The notes beneath the pieces were generated by a model that was not told the DNA's origin, ran no database searches, and saw only the letters and a program-made list of their open reading frames with translations. Of a stretch of 64,000 nucleotides of DNA, positions 45,021 through 56,205 are shown in pieces (the first letter of the stretch is position 1; the number at the start of each line of letters is the position of its first letter). The DNA is from Chrysogorgia sp. JL179-B06 (lineage: Eukaryota > Cnidaria > Anthozoa > Scleralcyonacea > Chrysogorgiidae), in NCBI GenBank assembly GCA_035772405.1, contig JAYKKM010000263.1:4781001-4845000 (forward strand). The letters run 5' to 3'. The position numbers and the translations under genes were made by a program.

Positions 45021-45370
45021 AAACAGAACAGATTTTCAAACTGCTTATTTTTTGGGTGCAATTTGTGGGTAGTGTACTGCACAGAACCCAAGTGGGAAAG
45101 TCTGCCAACACAATTGTCTCGCAGGCAGGGTTGGAAACCAATTGTGTAATTATTGATCATTGAAATTAATAATTAATTTTAATAATTATTAATTTAAATA
45201 ATAATTTTATTAATTATATATTACATAATTAAAGTTAATTATGTCAGTTATGCTTTTAATAATAAATTTCAACATGCATGTTTACAGTACCGTAACAGTG
45301 GCATACTCATAATTTTACTCAAAGTACAATTGTATTCACGAGACTGCATAACCTTGTACATACATGTACC

Positions 45371-45540
45371 CATGTTCCTTATTGCCTAATTGTCAGTATA
45401 AGCAGATACATGTACCCTACTGTAATAATGTAATCTGCATGTTCCTTATTGTCTAATTGTCAGTATAAGCAGATACATGTACCCTACTGTAATAATGTAA
45501 TCTGCATGTTCCTTATTGTCTAGTTGTTAGTAGCAGATAT
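45371..45540. repeat. 67-bp tandem repeat
   Basis: CATGTTCCTTATTG begins at 45371, 45438 and 45505. Each is followed by TCTAATTGTCAGTATAAGC or a variant and ACCCTACTGTAATAATG. There are two full copies and a partial third. Confidence 0.9.
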
Positions 45541-45639
45541 CAAAAGATTCCATACCTAAATTTATCCTAGACCAAATTGATAAGTCTGATAAACCTTTTA
45601 TTCTTTTGGAAGACTTCTGTTTCTTAACTTTTATTAATA

Positions 45640-46920
45640 TTATATAATTATGCACATTCATGTACCAGTATTTCGATGGTATTCAAGTGCCGGTAACACA
45701 ATTTCAAAAATTGAAATGACAAAAGCCCAAAAAAAACAACAGAACGATATTGCTTAATCTAATTATTTCACCAATATATATATATTCAGGATGAAAATAT
45801 TAATTCAGGATGAAATTCCTTTCAGCTGCTTCTTGTCAGTGGGGTGATACCACTTGTTTAATCCTAACATGTTCCCCTGACACAGTGAGTGTTAACCTAC
45901 CCAATTATACATTATGCAGTATTTATCCTTCAAAAGCTGTGTAAAATATACATTGAAAGCCTAGGACTGGCACTATCCAGGACAAAGGTGAATTTAAACA
46001 GACACACTAAGCCATTGGCCAGAAGGGCATATGCCATAATATCAGATGAGCATAAATGCTGATTGTTATAGCCAGTATGGTGTATGTTTACACTATTAAA
46101 GTGAGTAAAATGTAAGCCAGGCCCAAGGTGGCATCCAGCCTGGTTGGTCCTGGTTAGTCCTATAGACCTGCAGTATAAATACAGCTGTAATCTGTACTTT
46201 TTTACATCCTTACCACCAGTACTGGTACTCACTATATTATCAAATTAACAAGTATTGCAATTATTCCATTGTGGATGGGGTTGCAAAGTGACCGAGTGAA
46301 ACAATGGTGATGGATAATTTAAATAAAAGTATAAAATCTGCCATTCAAAATTTGTATTAACATTTGTTATTCTGCAATATTATAATAAAGCACACATAAT
46401 TTATTGGTATATCTTATGTAAGGACTATTCAATTTTGAGCGAAAGCCCTGCAAAGAGTGATTTCGTGATGTCTGATTGGTGCTTTCTCGATATATCAACA
46501 AACCGAAATTCAAATAATCGCTAACCCTAATCATAACCCTAATCCTAACCCTAAAACTGACTTGGGTTGGTGTTATAATAATTTTAAATTTCGGTTGCCA
46601 TGACGACATGCCAAAAGTGAAATGTTCCGACCACAATATCTTTTGAAGTACTAACTCTAAGAAGTCATTCTACATATCTAATGAACGCTTGATTAACAGC
46701 CTCTGACATACCTACAAAAATATTTTTGTAACTGACACCTAACAGCTTGAAAAAAGCGACGACGCTTGGATTGGATTGACAAACTCCGTATAAATATTTT
46801 AGATATTCAGACGACGATATCTTTTGAATTACTAACGCAAGAAAATCATGCTATACATCAAATAAAAGCCTGAATAACATACTCGGACATGTTTGCAAAA
46901 CTATCTTTGTAACTGACTAA
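45640..46920 (+). repeat. Dispersed repeat, copy 2, left part
   Basis: It aligns with 29025-30260 and is cut at GTAACTGACTAA by the Harbinger. Copy 1 reads without interruption through the same point (AACTGACTAACAGATTT). Confidence 0.85.
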
Positions 46921-47077
46921 GGGGCTGTTTATATGAGCCGGGCCAGCCCGCTTACCGGGATAGCCCGGTAAGCGGGATGGTTTTGAGGTTCGCGTTTACA
47001 TGAAGAAATTCATCCCGCTTACTGGGCTGATTAAACGGAAGTAAACTGATTTCGCGCAAAAATTCGAAATAAGCAAA

Positions 47078-48394
47078 ATGGCGCCTTCGAAAGAAGATAA
47101 AGTCCTGCCAGTGATAATTACAAGCCTTACAGTCCTTATCAGCATTATAGGACTGATATTACAACTCCATGGGCTAATTTTGCTATACAACATACATAAG
47201 AGGAGACAGGAAGACGCAATTCGTAGTTTTATGTTGCGAAAACGAAGCTATTTTCTTCGAAAGCTGAAGAGAAATAAACAGAGGTACTTGGCCCGGAAAA
47301 AGCGCTCATGTTGGTTTAAACCTGGGCGTACTGATTTATGGTGGGAAAACATATTAACAGGAGTTGCAGCTGAAGATGTCTGGAAGAAGAACTTTCGTAT
47401 GTCAAGGGCAGCTTTCACACAACTACTGACAGAATTGAGAGCCTACATATCACCCCACCCTGGTTCACCAAATAACATAAGTTTGAGTCCGGAAAAAAAA
47501 TTAGCAATCACTCTATATTACTTAAAAGATACAGGCTCCCTTGGCATGACTGCTAACAGCTTTGGTGTGGCTGTCTGCACTGTCTCTACTGTTATACATG
47601 AAGTTTGTAAAGCTATTTCAAAATACCTTGGCCCAAAATATCTCCATCTTCCAAAGGGCCAGGACAGTTTGAGAAAAAAAGTGGCTGAATTTGAGGCCAA
47701 ATTTGGAATGACACAAGCCATAGGTTGTATTGATGGTACACACATACCGATCCGATGCCCCGTAGAAAATTCACAGGATTATTTCAGCTACAAACAATAT
47801 TATTCTCTGAATGTTCAAGCTGTGTGTGACTATAAAGGGTTATTCATGGCTGTTGAATGCATGTGGCCAGGAAGTGTGCACGATGCTAAAGTTTTTGCCA
47901 ATTCATCTATTAACCATAAATTAAGAAACAATTTACTACCAAGTGCATTTCAAGTTCCTATTCAAGGTGGAGAAAAAATACCCAATTACCTCATTGGTGA
48001 CCCAGCTTATCCCCTTATCCCCTTTTGCATGAAGGAATATGAGTCTTGTTCCAATAATCAACAGGTAATTTTCAACAATATGCTCAGATCAGCCAGGAAC
48101 CCCATTGAGTGTGCATTTGGACGCCTGAAAGCAAGATGGTCTATTCTAACTAGAAAAATTGATTTAAAACTTGAATCAATCCCAACAGTGGTATATGCAT
48201 GCTTTGTACTGCACAACTTTTGTGAAAATACCAATTCTTATATTGACGAAAATCTGGTGACATTTCAAATGAACCTTATTAAGAGTAATGAAGACAAATT
48301 TAAGAATGTCCCAGATCCAATTTATTCATGTGATGGAGGTGAGGGAGCTGTTGTGAGAAGAGCCCTAACAGAATTAATTGTTCAGAACATCTAA
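47078..48394 (+). CDS. PIF/Harbinger transposase (HARBI1-like), intact
   Basis: A 438-residue frame from ATG 47078. The DDE_4 core shows Asp in IGCIDGTHIPI (219), Asp in YLIGDPAYPL (308) and Glu in NPIECAFGRLKARW (344), with MWPGSVHDAKVF between them. All three catalytic residues are present. The N-terminal half has LWWENIL...WKKNFRMSRAAF typical of HARBI1-like proteins. Unexpectedly, residues 10-38 are strongly hydrophobic (VLPVIITSLTVLISIIGLIL) and are followed by an Arg/Lys-rich stretch, like a membrane segment. The enzyme needs the Myb-like partner encoded convergently on - for nuclear import and DNA binding in studied members. Confidence 0.92.
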   Translation: MAPSKEDKVLPVIITSLTVLISIIGLILQLHGLILLYNIHKRRQEDAIRSFMLRKRSYFLRKLKRNKQRYLARKKRSCWFKPGRTDLWWENILTGVAAEDVWKKNFRMSRAAFTQLLTELRAYISPHPGSPNNISLSPEKKLAITLYYLKDTGSLGMTANSFGVAVCTVSTVIHEVCKAISKYLGPKYLHLPKGQDSLRKKVAEFEAKFGMTQAIGCIDGTHIPIRCPVENSQDYFSYKQYYSLNVQAVCDYKGLFMAVECMWPGSVHDAKVFANSSINHKLRNNLLPSAFQVPIQGGEKIPNYLIGDPAYPLIPFCMKEYESCSNNQQVIFNNMLRSARNPIECAFGRLKARWSILTRKIDLKLESIPTVVYACFVLHNFCENTNSYIDENLVTFQMNLIKSNEDKFKNVPDPIYSCDGGEGAVVRRALTELIVQNI

Positions 48395-48705
48395 AGACTA
48401 CACATGAACAGAACTGAAAAGCAACAATGGATATAATGTAAAATATGTAGCTATGTAGATATACATATATAGTTTCACATATTTTGTAACAAATATTTAA
48501 GATATTTAACAATTCATATTGATAAATGAACAATGATAACTATAAACATGAAATGGAACAACGTATAATTTATGTCAAATATGTAGCTACAGCATGCAGA
48601 AATGTTTTACAGCAATACTCACAGTTTAACATTCATTTGTAACAAATAATTTTAACAGTTTGTAACTTTAACAATTCACATGATTTATGATGGATATAAC
48701 ATGTT

Positions 48706-49840
48706 TTAATTGTTTTGGTATTCCTGTTGAAGATGCTGTTGATTCAACATGTGGTTATATACCGGTAAGCCTTGCATATTTGCAGGTGACAAATTATGGT
48801 GCTGTTGATAAAAAAGATTCTGATTTACAGGTGGTACAGGTAACTGGGATTGATGCATTAGTGCACTAGACAGCATTTCGATTGACCGACAAATACCAGT
48901 CCCAAGATCTGTCATTGATGTGCCAATATCTTTAACACTTTGAGAAAAACTGACAGTGGATTCACGCATAGCTTCTGCTAAATCCTTTCTGAATTGGGAA
49001 TCTTCTTTTGCTTCCTTTATCAGCAACTGATCATGCTGGGCAGCAGATAGATTTCGTTCTAAATGTTTACGTTTGTTGTCTATCAACTGAGGTACACAGT
49101 TTCCTTTTCGTTTGTTGGTGGCAATTGATTCCCGTCCATTATCATCCTCATCATTATTTTCTTGATCCTCGTCCTCATCCAATACACTTGCTAATACCTC
49201 AGCTGCATCAGGATTCTCACTATCATTATTTTGGATAAAATGAGAAGGACAACCGACACTTTCATCATTATCAGCATCACTGTCAGACAGCACAAAATCG
49301 TCTCCACTAACACCATAATGAAGAGGCTGGGTATTGGCAGATCCACCCCATAATGAAATCAATTTCTCGTAAAACTCGTACACAATCTTACCACTGCCAC
49401 TCCTACGACCAGAGACAACAGCTTTGGCGAAGTTTTGTCTTATCTCTTTGACTTTTTCCATTATACGTTTTGTTCCTCTTGTTATCAACTCTTTATATTT
49501 TTTCTGCTGAAACTTAGCTTTGGCTTTCTCTTCTTTTGAAAGCTCCTTGAAGTCATCTGGCAAATGAGTTGGTGCAACTGGTCCAAATAATGACTCGGTT
49601 TCCTCATAAATAGCGGCCATGGATAAACGTAGCTCTTTATATTGTATTGGCTTATCAGCGTCGAAATCCAAATTTTTGTACGCCATTGAACATTTATACT
49701 CCGTCAAGCAGTCGATCAAGTTCTCGGTCATCTCAGCTTCCCATCGGAAGTTTTTTTCTTTGTGACTTCTGCGCCTCTTTCTTCTTTTTTGTCGTTTCTG
49801 TAGCAGTGTTGGCCACTTGCAATTCAACTAATTCCGCCAT
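48706..49840 (-). CDS. Harbinger accessory protein (Myb/MADF-like), one frameshift
   Basis: The main 373-codon frame carries NFRWEAEMTENLIDCLTEYK and GPVAPTHLPDDFKELSKEEK, then KEIRQNFAKAVVSGRRSGSG, an acidic region, and a Gln-rich tail. W...MTE.LIDCL..YK...Y is the start of the trihelix/MADF-like DNA-binding domain of Harbinger accessory proteins. The best start is ATG 49840 (MAELVELQVANTATETTKKK), in a frame that joins the main one only by a one-base change at an A7 run near 49755. The listed longest frame begins inside this leader. The C-terminus ends close to the transposase 3' end, so the genes converge. Confidence 0.8.
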
Positions 49841-50015
49841 CTTGAAGAAAACAAGCATGCCGTGACGCATGCGCACTTAAAAAAAACCCATCCCGGCAAG
49901 CGGGCCAGCCCGCTGACGAGTGTTTACATGGGAAAATTCTCATCCCGCCTAGCGAGATCTCGCCAAATTCAAGTGAGATCCCACCTACTGGGCTAGCCCG
50001 CTTGTCCATATAAAC

Positions 50016-50752
50016 CAGGGCCTTTTTAAACTATTAAGCTGGGGGGGCAAGTGCCCCCCCAGTCCCAACTTGTGCCCCCCACTAATCAATTTTTGCCCCC
50101 CCAGGAAAAGTCCCTTTTTCTTAAATTTAATCAACCAATAAGCAAGGAATAAAAATTAAACAAATGGAAAGTAAGTTTTAGCCCTTAATTAACAACTTAT
50201 AGACTTACTGAAATTATTATGTTGACCTACGTGGCGCGCGTCCCCCATTTAAAATCCCGCAAACAAGTGTTTTCTGTTTTTTACCATAATATGATAAACG
50301 CAATATTATATGACCGATTATAAGCACAATGTTTTGGTAGCTTATGAAGATGCCTAAAGGCTAAAGTGTTCATATTGGTTCCGTACTACTTCTGAGTTTA
50401 TATATTAAAGTGTTTCATAATCTTGATACCCCTTTGTAATCGTGCATTTTTAGCAATGGCATGGTGCCTTAATTTCGCAAAAATTATTATCAGAAATCGC
50501 CGTAAAAGCACTTCTGGGCTTTGCAAAATTAAAAATGTTCCTGAGGGGGCATGCCCCCAGACCCCCCTACCCCTTTCGAACAACCCTGGATCCGCTGTAG
50601 AACAAATATTTTTAAATAAAATGGCAGACAAATATATATATATATATATAAACGAAAAAGCCTACCTCAGAAACAGTAAACATATATTTTGGCTACGAAG
50701 GTCCCTTTTAGGAAAATGCCCCCCCACGGGAAAATCCTTAAAAAAGGCCCTG
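50016..50752. mobile_element. hAT MITE inside the Harbinger right end
   Basis: The termini are CAGGGCCTTTTTAAA (50016) and TTAAAAAAGGCCCTG (50752). ATATAAAC flanks both sides exactly (50008-50015 and 50753-50760). Next to the left end is GCTGGGGGGGCAAGTGCCCC. A GGGGGCATGCCCCC palindrome lies at about 50546 and an AT microsatellite at 50635-50650. It carries no transposase and is younger than the Harbinger it splits. Confidence 0.93.
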
Positions 50753-50862
50753 ATATAAACGAATAGAAATAATCAAGAGGAAAATAACTATACAGTGAGA
50801 TCTCGCTTACCGGGCTATCCCGCTTACCGGGCCAGCCCGCTTCCCATATAAACAGCCCCTAA

Positions 50863-51425
50863 CAGGTTTAAAAAACCGAAAACGGGTTTACCTTTAGTTT
50901 TGACGCCACGTATAAAACTTGATTTACGAACTTGACATCTTCCGACGACGATATATTGCATTTTCACTGCCTTTTCACGATCTTTTTGAACGCAAATCTT
51001 CGTTCACCGTATAACCGGTATATACTTCATGGTTTAAACACTAGACCGGATTTCCAAACCCTAATTTCGCTGTCGGCAAATGGCGGCTTTCTTCCGGAAA
51101 GCGGTTTGTCGCGCTGGCGTCGATTTAAATTTAAATTACGCCAAATTTAACGCACAAAAAAACCGTTTCAATACCGTTTCAATTTTTGCATTCGCAATCA
51201 TGAGACGGTTGCAATTTAAATATAATTCCAATGCAAAGGTCTGTCTGTATCCAGTTACCGGGGCCACATTTTCCGATGCCGCGCATGAGGACGGTTGATC
51301 ATATATATATATATATATACCTATAAACTGGATCCTAGATCTAGGAACCCCATAAGGGACTAAACGCCGGTCGATATTAGCGCCCTCAGGCCTTCGGCCG
51401 CCGCTTCGCGCCGGGCGAGGGGATA
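50863..51425 (+). repeat. Dispersed repeat, copy 2, right part
   Basis: It resumes after the Harbinger (CAGGTTTAAAAAACCG) and matches 30263-30600. A roughly 150-bp segment near 51020-51170 is absent from copy 1. An AT microsatellite lies at 51300-51320. Confidence 0.8.
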
Positions 51426-51633
51426 ACACCCTTCCACTATTGTTTTTTTATGTGTGTGTATTGTATATATATATATATACACACACTGTTATGTACTGCA
51501 TGTACCTCTTCCTTTCCAGTATTATACATTTAACAAATCTGTCGATTGTCTTCATTATCCTTAATAAACAAATTCCATGTAAAGATGTACTGCAGTGCTG
51601 TGCAGTGGCACACTACACTGTACTACACACTCA
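51426..51633. other. Spacer with TA microsatellite
   Basis: A TA/CA-rich run at about 51440-51485 is followed by unassigned sequence up to CACTCAGGGGCGG. Confidence 0.5.
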
Positions 51634-51650
51634 GGGGCGGATCTAGGCGC
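51634..51650 (+). repeat. hAT-type terminal motif without visible partner
   Basis: TCAGGGGCGGATCTAGG matches the terminus of the hAT at 5805. No inverted partner was found downstream with certainty, so this may be the surviving end of a decayed element that includes the HECT fragment. Confidence 0.45.
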
Positions 51651-51711
51651 AACTGCTGCTCAAGCAGCAGTCAGATTTTGCCTAATTAATATTTGCGGAA
51701 TACGTTTGGCT

Positions 51712-52010
51712 CTATATTTCATGCGCCCGTGGTAGCTTCTGGGCACCGAAATTTGGTAGACAAGGTGATCCTTTTGCAAAAATAAGAAACTGCTCAAGCG
51801 TTCCTTGTGATGCATTCTGCAGAAACTCTTTCAGGTAATAAGTGTTGGTTTCATCCCCTCCCATAACTGCTGGGAAATCAAGTATATCAATTATACCAAT
51901 ACAACTCAATACTGTCTCACTATGTACAAATAACTCCTTGAAAAGATTGGGATACTTTGCCATCATAGCTCCAAAGCCTAAGGTTTGTAGGCCCTCTCTA
52001 ACTGATCTAG
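51712..52010 (-). pseudogene. HECT-type gene fragment, second close copy
   Basis: On the - strand it reads REGLQTLGFGAMMAKYPNLF, LFVHSETVLSCIGIIDIL, TYYLKEFLQNASQGTLEQF and FAKGSPCLPNFG. It covers the middle of the HECT domain and is nearly identical to 40366-40640 on the other strand. The frame is open from about 52000 to 51712 and then leaves the family, so the catalytic cysteine segment is missing. An acidic - strand frame at 52382-52564 (SDSDSESTLGTVNYK) may be an upstream exon. Confidence 0.6.
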
Positions 52011-52782
52011 TACATTTTGTCGCCCAATCACATCATGGATAATAACACTTTGTATTGCATGAATCTTGTTAGTATTCTCAAAAAATATCACTTTTCCTTG
52101 AATAATTTGTAAGGAATAAATCAATAAAAAATTATACGGCAATCTGGTTACAGTCAAGGTTACGGTAAGACCACATTCTGTCAAAATACTTGTGGCTTCC
52201 TCTTATCAATTGTAGACACATCTACTGTCTGGACAACCTGTCGTCCACCTTTTTTCACCAAAAAATGTTCTTGAAGATTTTGTAGTTGTGATGGAAGAGA
52301 AATAAATATATATATATATATTTTTTTTTTTCAACTATTCTATGTATGATTAGACAATTTCTTAAACATTCATTGCTGTGGTCAGGGAACATCAATCGAC
52401 TGCTCAAGCTTTTCTGCCTCTGTTAAAGCAGTGGCAGGTCCAGGCAGCGAGGGATCATCAACAAAAATCGAATCATGTGGGGTTTCAGGATAATTAATGG
52501 TTGTCTTATAGTTGACAGTACCTAGTGTACTTTCTGAATCACTGTCACTGAACAAAAAAAGCAAATGTTATTAATGCACAGTACTAATTGTGCAGTAAGG
52601 TGAATGTGTTGTTTGGTCTTGATTTACAGTGTGTGTGATTGCAATGCACTCTACCTGTGTGCCCCAGACATGGCATGTCTATAATTGTATAATTACGTGT
52701 GTACTGTAGTACATACAGTATGTGATAGCATTACTACAAAACAATGCACATAATAATGAATGTTTCACTCTCCATCTGAGTT

Positions 52783-52835
52783 AAGGTACATGTAGCTCAA
52801 TTGTTAGACATCTCACTGGTAATCAAAAGGTTACA
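52783..52835 (+). other. tRNA-like fragment (possible tRNA-Thr-derived SINE)
   Basis: GTAGCTCAATTGTTAGACAT followed by CTCACTGGTAATCAAAAGGT resembles the D-arm and anticodon arm of a tRNA with anticodon GGT. The acceptor stem and T-arm do not fit, so it is not a functional tRNA gene. A SINE head is one explanation. Confidence 0.35.
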
Positions 52836-52876
52836 AAACAGTTTGTTTTGCGAACCTGTGAAAATTATACTATAAG

Positions 52877-52995
52877 GGACCGGTCATAAAGGGGGGGGGT
52901 TGGGAAAAAAGGAGGGGTGGGCCATTATTTTCATGCTTGAAAAAAGGGGTGGGCTCATAAAAATGGTGCACTACATTAGGGGTGGGTCATGTCAA
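52877..52995. repeat. G-rich repeat with GGGGTGGG units
   Basis: GGGACCGGTCATAAAGGGGG is followed by AGGGGTGGGCCATTATTTTC, AAAGGGGTGGGCTCATAAAA and TAGGGGTGGGTCATG, three spaced units of one motif. It looks like the end of a non-autonomous element whose other end I could not find. Confidence 0.45.
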
Positions 52996-53302
52996 AATAT
53001 GCAATTAAATAAAGATTTTATCACAGTGACAAATTTATTATAAATGTTGATTGCAATAGAAAACATACACTGATGTCATGGTGAATGGTAATTATATAAT
53101 ATGTAAATTGCTTAAGAAAAACAACCTCAAAAATGTTTTTAATATAAACATGAAAATATTGCTCTTTAATGTATAAATTGTATTTTGCTATTTATAAAGC
53201 AGGCACATAAAGGCTTTGTACATGTTCAACAATAACACAAGTTTCTGTTAAACAGTTGCAGTCTCATCGAAAGGCCACCCAAGGCATCAATTATAAATAT
53301 TA

Positions 53303-53500
53303 TCATTCATCATCATTAATTATATCAACATCAATATCATCATCAATATCATCACCATCATCATAATCATTCTCACTTGTGTCACTGTCACTTGCCAATA
53401 AAGTTGTAGGAAGAATCGCTCGGATTTCAGAAATAGCACTCTTTGTGAACATCATCTTTTTCATCAACAGTTTTAACCATTTAACATCATTGTTTTTCAA
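53303..53500 (-). CDS. Candidate acidic exon, unknown
   Basis: On the - strand the frame reads NDVKWLKLLMKKMMFTKSAI and SEIRAILPTTLLASDSDTSE, then an Asp-rich run. The N-terminal half is protein-like, while the acidic end is encoded by an ATC-rich simple repeat. No family is recognised. Confidence 0.25.
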   Translation of the reverse strand: MKNNDVKWLKLLMKKMMFTKSAISEIRAILPTTLLASDSDTSENDYDDGDDIDDDIDVDIINDDE

Positions 53501-53876
53501 TTTCGAGAGGCTAACTAGATTAAGCTGGTTTTTTTCAATAGTATCTCCATAGCAGCTTGTAGCTGTTGGAATTGTAACAAGTTCATATACTCTTTTGCAG
53601 TTTGTTTCTTGGCGTTCAAGTCGTCGTTGGTGCTAACAGGCCTTTAATATTTGTGAAGGCTCCTTTATACGTGTGATTTTTTATATAATAAATATTCCCA
53701 ACTTCTAATTTAAATGCATGTTACGTAGAACGACAGTCTGTGGATTGTGCCGTGGTTTCACTAAACCAGAAGTTGGCGATATTTGTCACATCAAAAATCG
53801 CAGGTGTTAACAGGCCTAAACATACAATTTGAAAAAGTATTTCTTACTTGAAATTATTGAAAGTAAACTATATTAC

Positions 53877-54043
53877 GGCCGTTTATACGAGAGACGATAA
53901 GACGCGCCTTGATCTGACCCATTTATAGAACCTTTTTGAACATGCCACAGCTTGTGCAAGACGGGAATATTTAGTCTTTGTACATTTATACAAGTGTTTC
54001 ACGTCCTGTGTAAGCCGCGTTTTAGCTCTCGTATAAACTGCCC
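53877..54043. repeat. Short MITE
   Basis: GGCCGTTTATACGAGAG (53877) and CTCTCGTATAAACTGCCC (54043) are inverted ends of a 167-bp unit without coding capacity. A target duplication could not be fixed. Confidence 0.7.
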
Positions 54044-54260
54044 TAACGAATCCTTATAATATAACGAATATCTCTACATTACTTAATCATTTTAACGAAC
54101 AACGTTCATGAACACTTCATGAAATAATTAACGTTTACTAACAAACGTATTGGGTAAAGTGTGCAATTTTCATAAATCCACGACTATTATTAAATGTTCA
54201 CGACTCATTTCATGAACGTTTCATCACATGAAGGCCATGAATATTGAAACTTGCGAGTTG

Positions 54261-55703
54261 AAGTGGCGAAGCTAGCGGTCATGCTAGTCATGCTCAGCAT
54301 GACTAAAAATTTCCTGAAAATATATAGTTTGTTTGCTTTTATTTACTTTATTCGAAATCTCTCCTTTGAACTTTGAAGTCGTGTGCATTTCGAAGAGCAC
54401 AAGAAATAATAGTTCACGCATATTACGCGGATATTCTCGCTCCGTATCCGGCCTCGATTGATCGGGCATCTAAAATCCGCCGTCTTCGTTCCCAGGCTCT
54501 TTTGTTAAGCCTGGCCCTGCCCAAGTATGCTCTTTGTGAATAGCATGACCAGCCATATGAACAGTCATGCTTATTCTCGAAATATTATTTGTTTACGGCA
54601 CTTGACGCATGCTCAGTTTGCCTATTTTAGACAAGCTGGTCATGCTATTTTGGATGAGCATGACCATAGCCTGATAGCCCAAAATATTAGCTTTCCACCT
54701 GACCAACTATGGCCTGACTGCACAGCACGTCTGTTTAAGAAGATCCTTGATTTATCATGGCATCAACTGATTCGGTCCAAACAGTCCTTGTTTGTGAACT
54801 GCTTAGAAAACCGTTTTCGGTTCGAAACATCATCAAGAAAATTTCTTGTTGGACAGCGACCAATGCCGGATCTTGGCCATTCGTCTTTCTTTCGTTTTAT
54901 TGGCAATGAATCGCAGTTGAAAATGTTTACCGAGAATTGTAAACCGGCAAACCATTGCAAAGATTCTCTCCAAGATGACTAGATGAGAGATCGGAAGCAC
55001 GGATGAGAGATCATGAAGACGGAATGGACAGCCCCGAAAGGCGAAGGACAGGAAAATATTATGCTGTGTTGACATTTATCTTTTGAAACTCCGTAATATT
55101 AATCATTATGAAACGTTGTTTTTGTCCGATTTAAATAAATTCTATATCGAAATGATCACTTGAATCTGGCGAATCGAACGCTGTACGTTTCGTCTACTTA
55201 AAATGTGAATATCAGATGTTATATGAGAAAATGCGTAAACGAGTAAAGTACTCGTCTTTAAAATCAAAGGACATGGCATAATTTCGTAAAAGATATGTTT
55301 CGTATACCTTGCCGTTGATTTTTATAAACGTTTTGACACACGAAGACCTTCAATCGAACAGATATTAGAAAAAATAGCATTGCCGTGTTTACATTAAAAT
55401 TTTGTCTGCATGTCAGGCGTTATGCATTGGGAGGGCGGGTTAGCCTGCGTGCGACGCCTGATTTTGCTTTGCATTAGTGCTGATGCGCTCTGATATAAAG
55501 CGAAACGGTCCAAAATATGAAATTTTATAAACTTCTGAGCTGAAACATCACTGCTCAGAATGCAGGAAATGCCATTTACGGGAATCTATATTTCAAAATT
55601 TTCTGGGGGTGCATGCCCCCCAACCCCACTAGAAAGCCTCGCGCCTTCGGCGCTCGGAATATTATTTAGCATGACCTCCCATTTGGGACCATCTTCGCCA
55701 CTG
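54261..55703. mobile_element. hAT-like non-autonomous element
   Basis: The ends AAGTGGCGAAGCTAG (54261) and CATCTTCGCCACTG (55703) are inverted, and the CAGTGGCGAAG type is common for hAT. The flanks GCGAGTTG and GTGAGTTC match at 6 of 8 bases, a plausible worn duplication. It contains part of the dispersed repeat also seen at 13541-15010, and GGGGGTGCATGCCCCCC near 55610. Confidence 0.65.
54895..55430 (+). repeat. Dispersed repeat copy B
   Basis: It matches 13541-14240 and 14885-15000 without the MITE insertion and without the 223-bp duplication. It therefore shows the pre-insertion state. Confidence 0.75.
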
Positions 55704-56089
55704 GTGAGTTCATGAAAAATTCATGAATTAAATGTTTCAATTTTCACGAATATCGGCCGTTCGTGAGTCATGTCATGAACACTGTTCATCAATATTGATT
55801 ACATACAAGTTCATGAACTGTTCATGAACTCTAATTTTCATGAATTCGGCCATTTAATGTTCATGAGTCTTTTCATGAACAATATTCATCAGTTGTTCAT
55901 AAAAAATTCGAACTTATGAACTTATGGTTCATGAACTGTGACATTTAATGTTCATGCATGGGCATGAACTGTTCATGTACTTTATCATGGATGTGCATTA
56001 CTTATCATGAACTATTCATGAGCAATTCATCAAATTTTCGCCGGCGACAAGCACTAGAAATTCAGAAATTTGGACACAGAAATTTAGCG

Positions 56090-56205
56090 CTGTATAGAAC
56101 TGCCTCGTTTTTAAAAAATCCCTGATTATTTTTGTCTTGGAATTAAACCTACCCTAGATAAAATAAACGGGAATTTTTTAAACGAGGCAGTTCTATAGTG
56201 CTAAA
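56090..56205. repeat. Foldback MITE
   Basis: TATAGAACTGCCTCGTTT near the left is mirrored by AAACGAGGCAGTTCTATA near the right. AT-rich extensions (TTTAAAAAATCCC against GGGAATTTTTTAAA) also pair. The unit is about 115 bp. Confidence 0.8.

Larger units (their letters stand above)
46921..50859. mobile_element. PIF/Harbinger element, nearly complete
   Basis: The ends GGGGCTGTTTATATG (46921) and CATATAAACAGCCCC (50859) are inverted. TAA flanks both sides (46918-46920 and 50860-50862), the 3-bp duplication expected of PIF/Harbinger. Subterminal GCGGGCTGGCCCGGTAAGC palindromes follow. It carries an intact transposase on + and a MADF/Myb-like accessory gene on -, the usual pair. A hAT MITE sits in its right terminal region. 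Confidence 0.93.
54085..56040. repeat. TTCATGAA-rich palindromic repeat, interrupted
   Basis: GTTCATGAAC, TTCATGAA and variants recur many times at 54100-54240 and 55704-56040. The two halves are separated by the hAT-like insert 54261-55703. Like the ACGTTGT block at 2.7-4.8 kb, it is built from a short self-complementary word but uses a different word. Confidence 0.65.

Noticed and set aside
52783..52835. Functional tRNA-Thr gene
   Set aside because: Only D-arm and anticodon-arm-like parts fit. The acceptor stem and T-arm cannot be formed.
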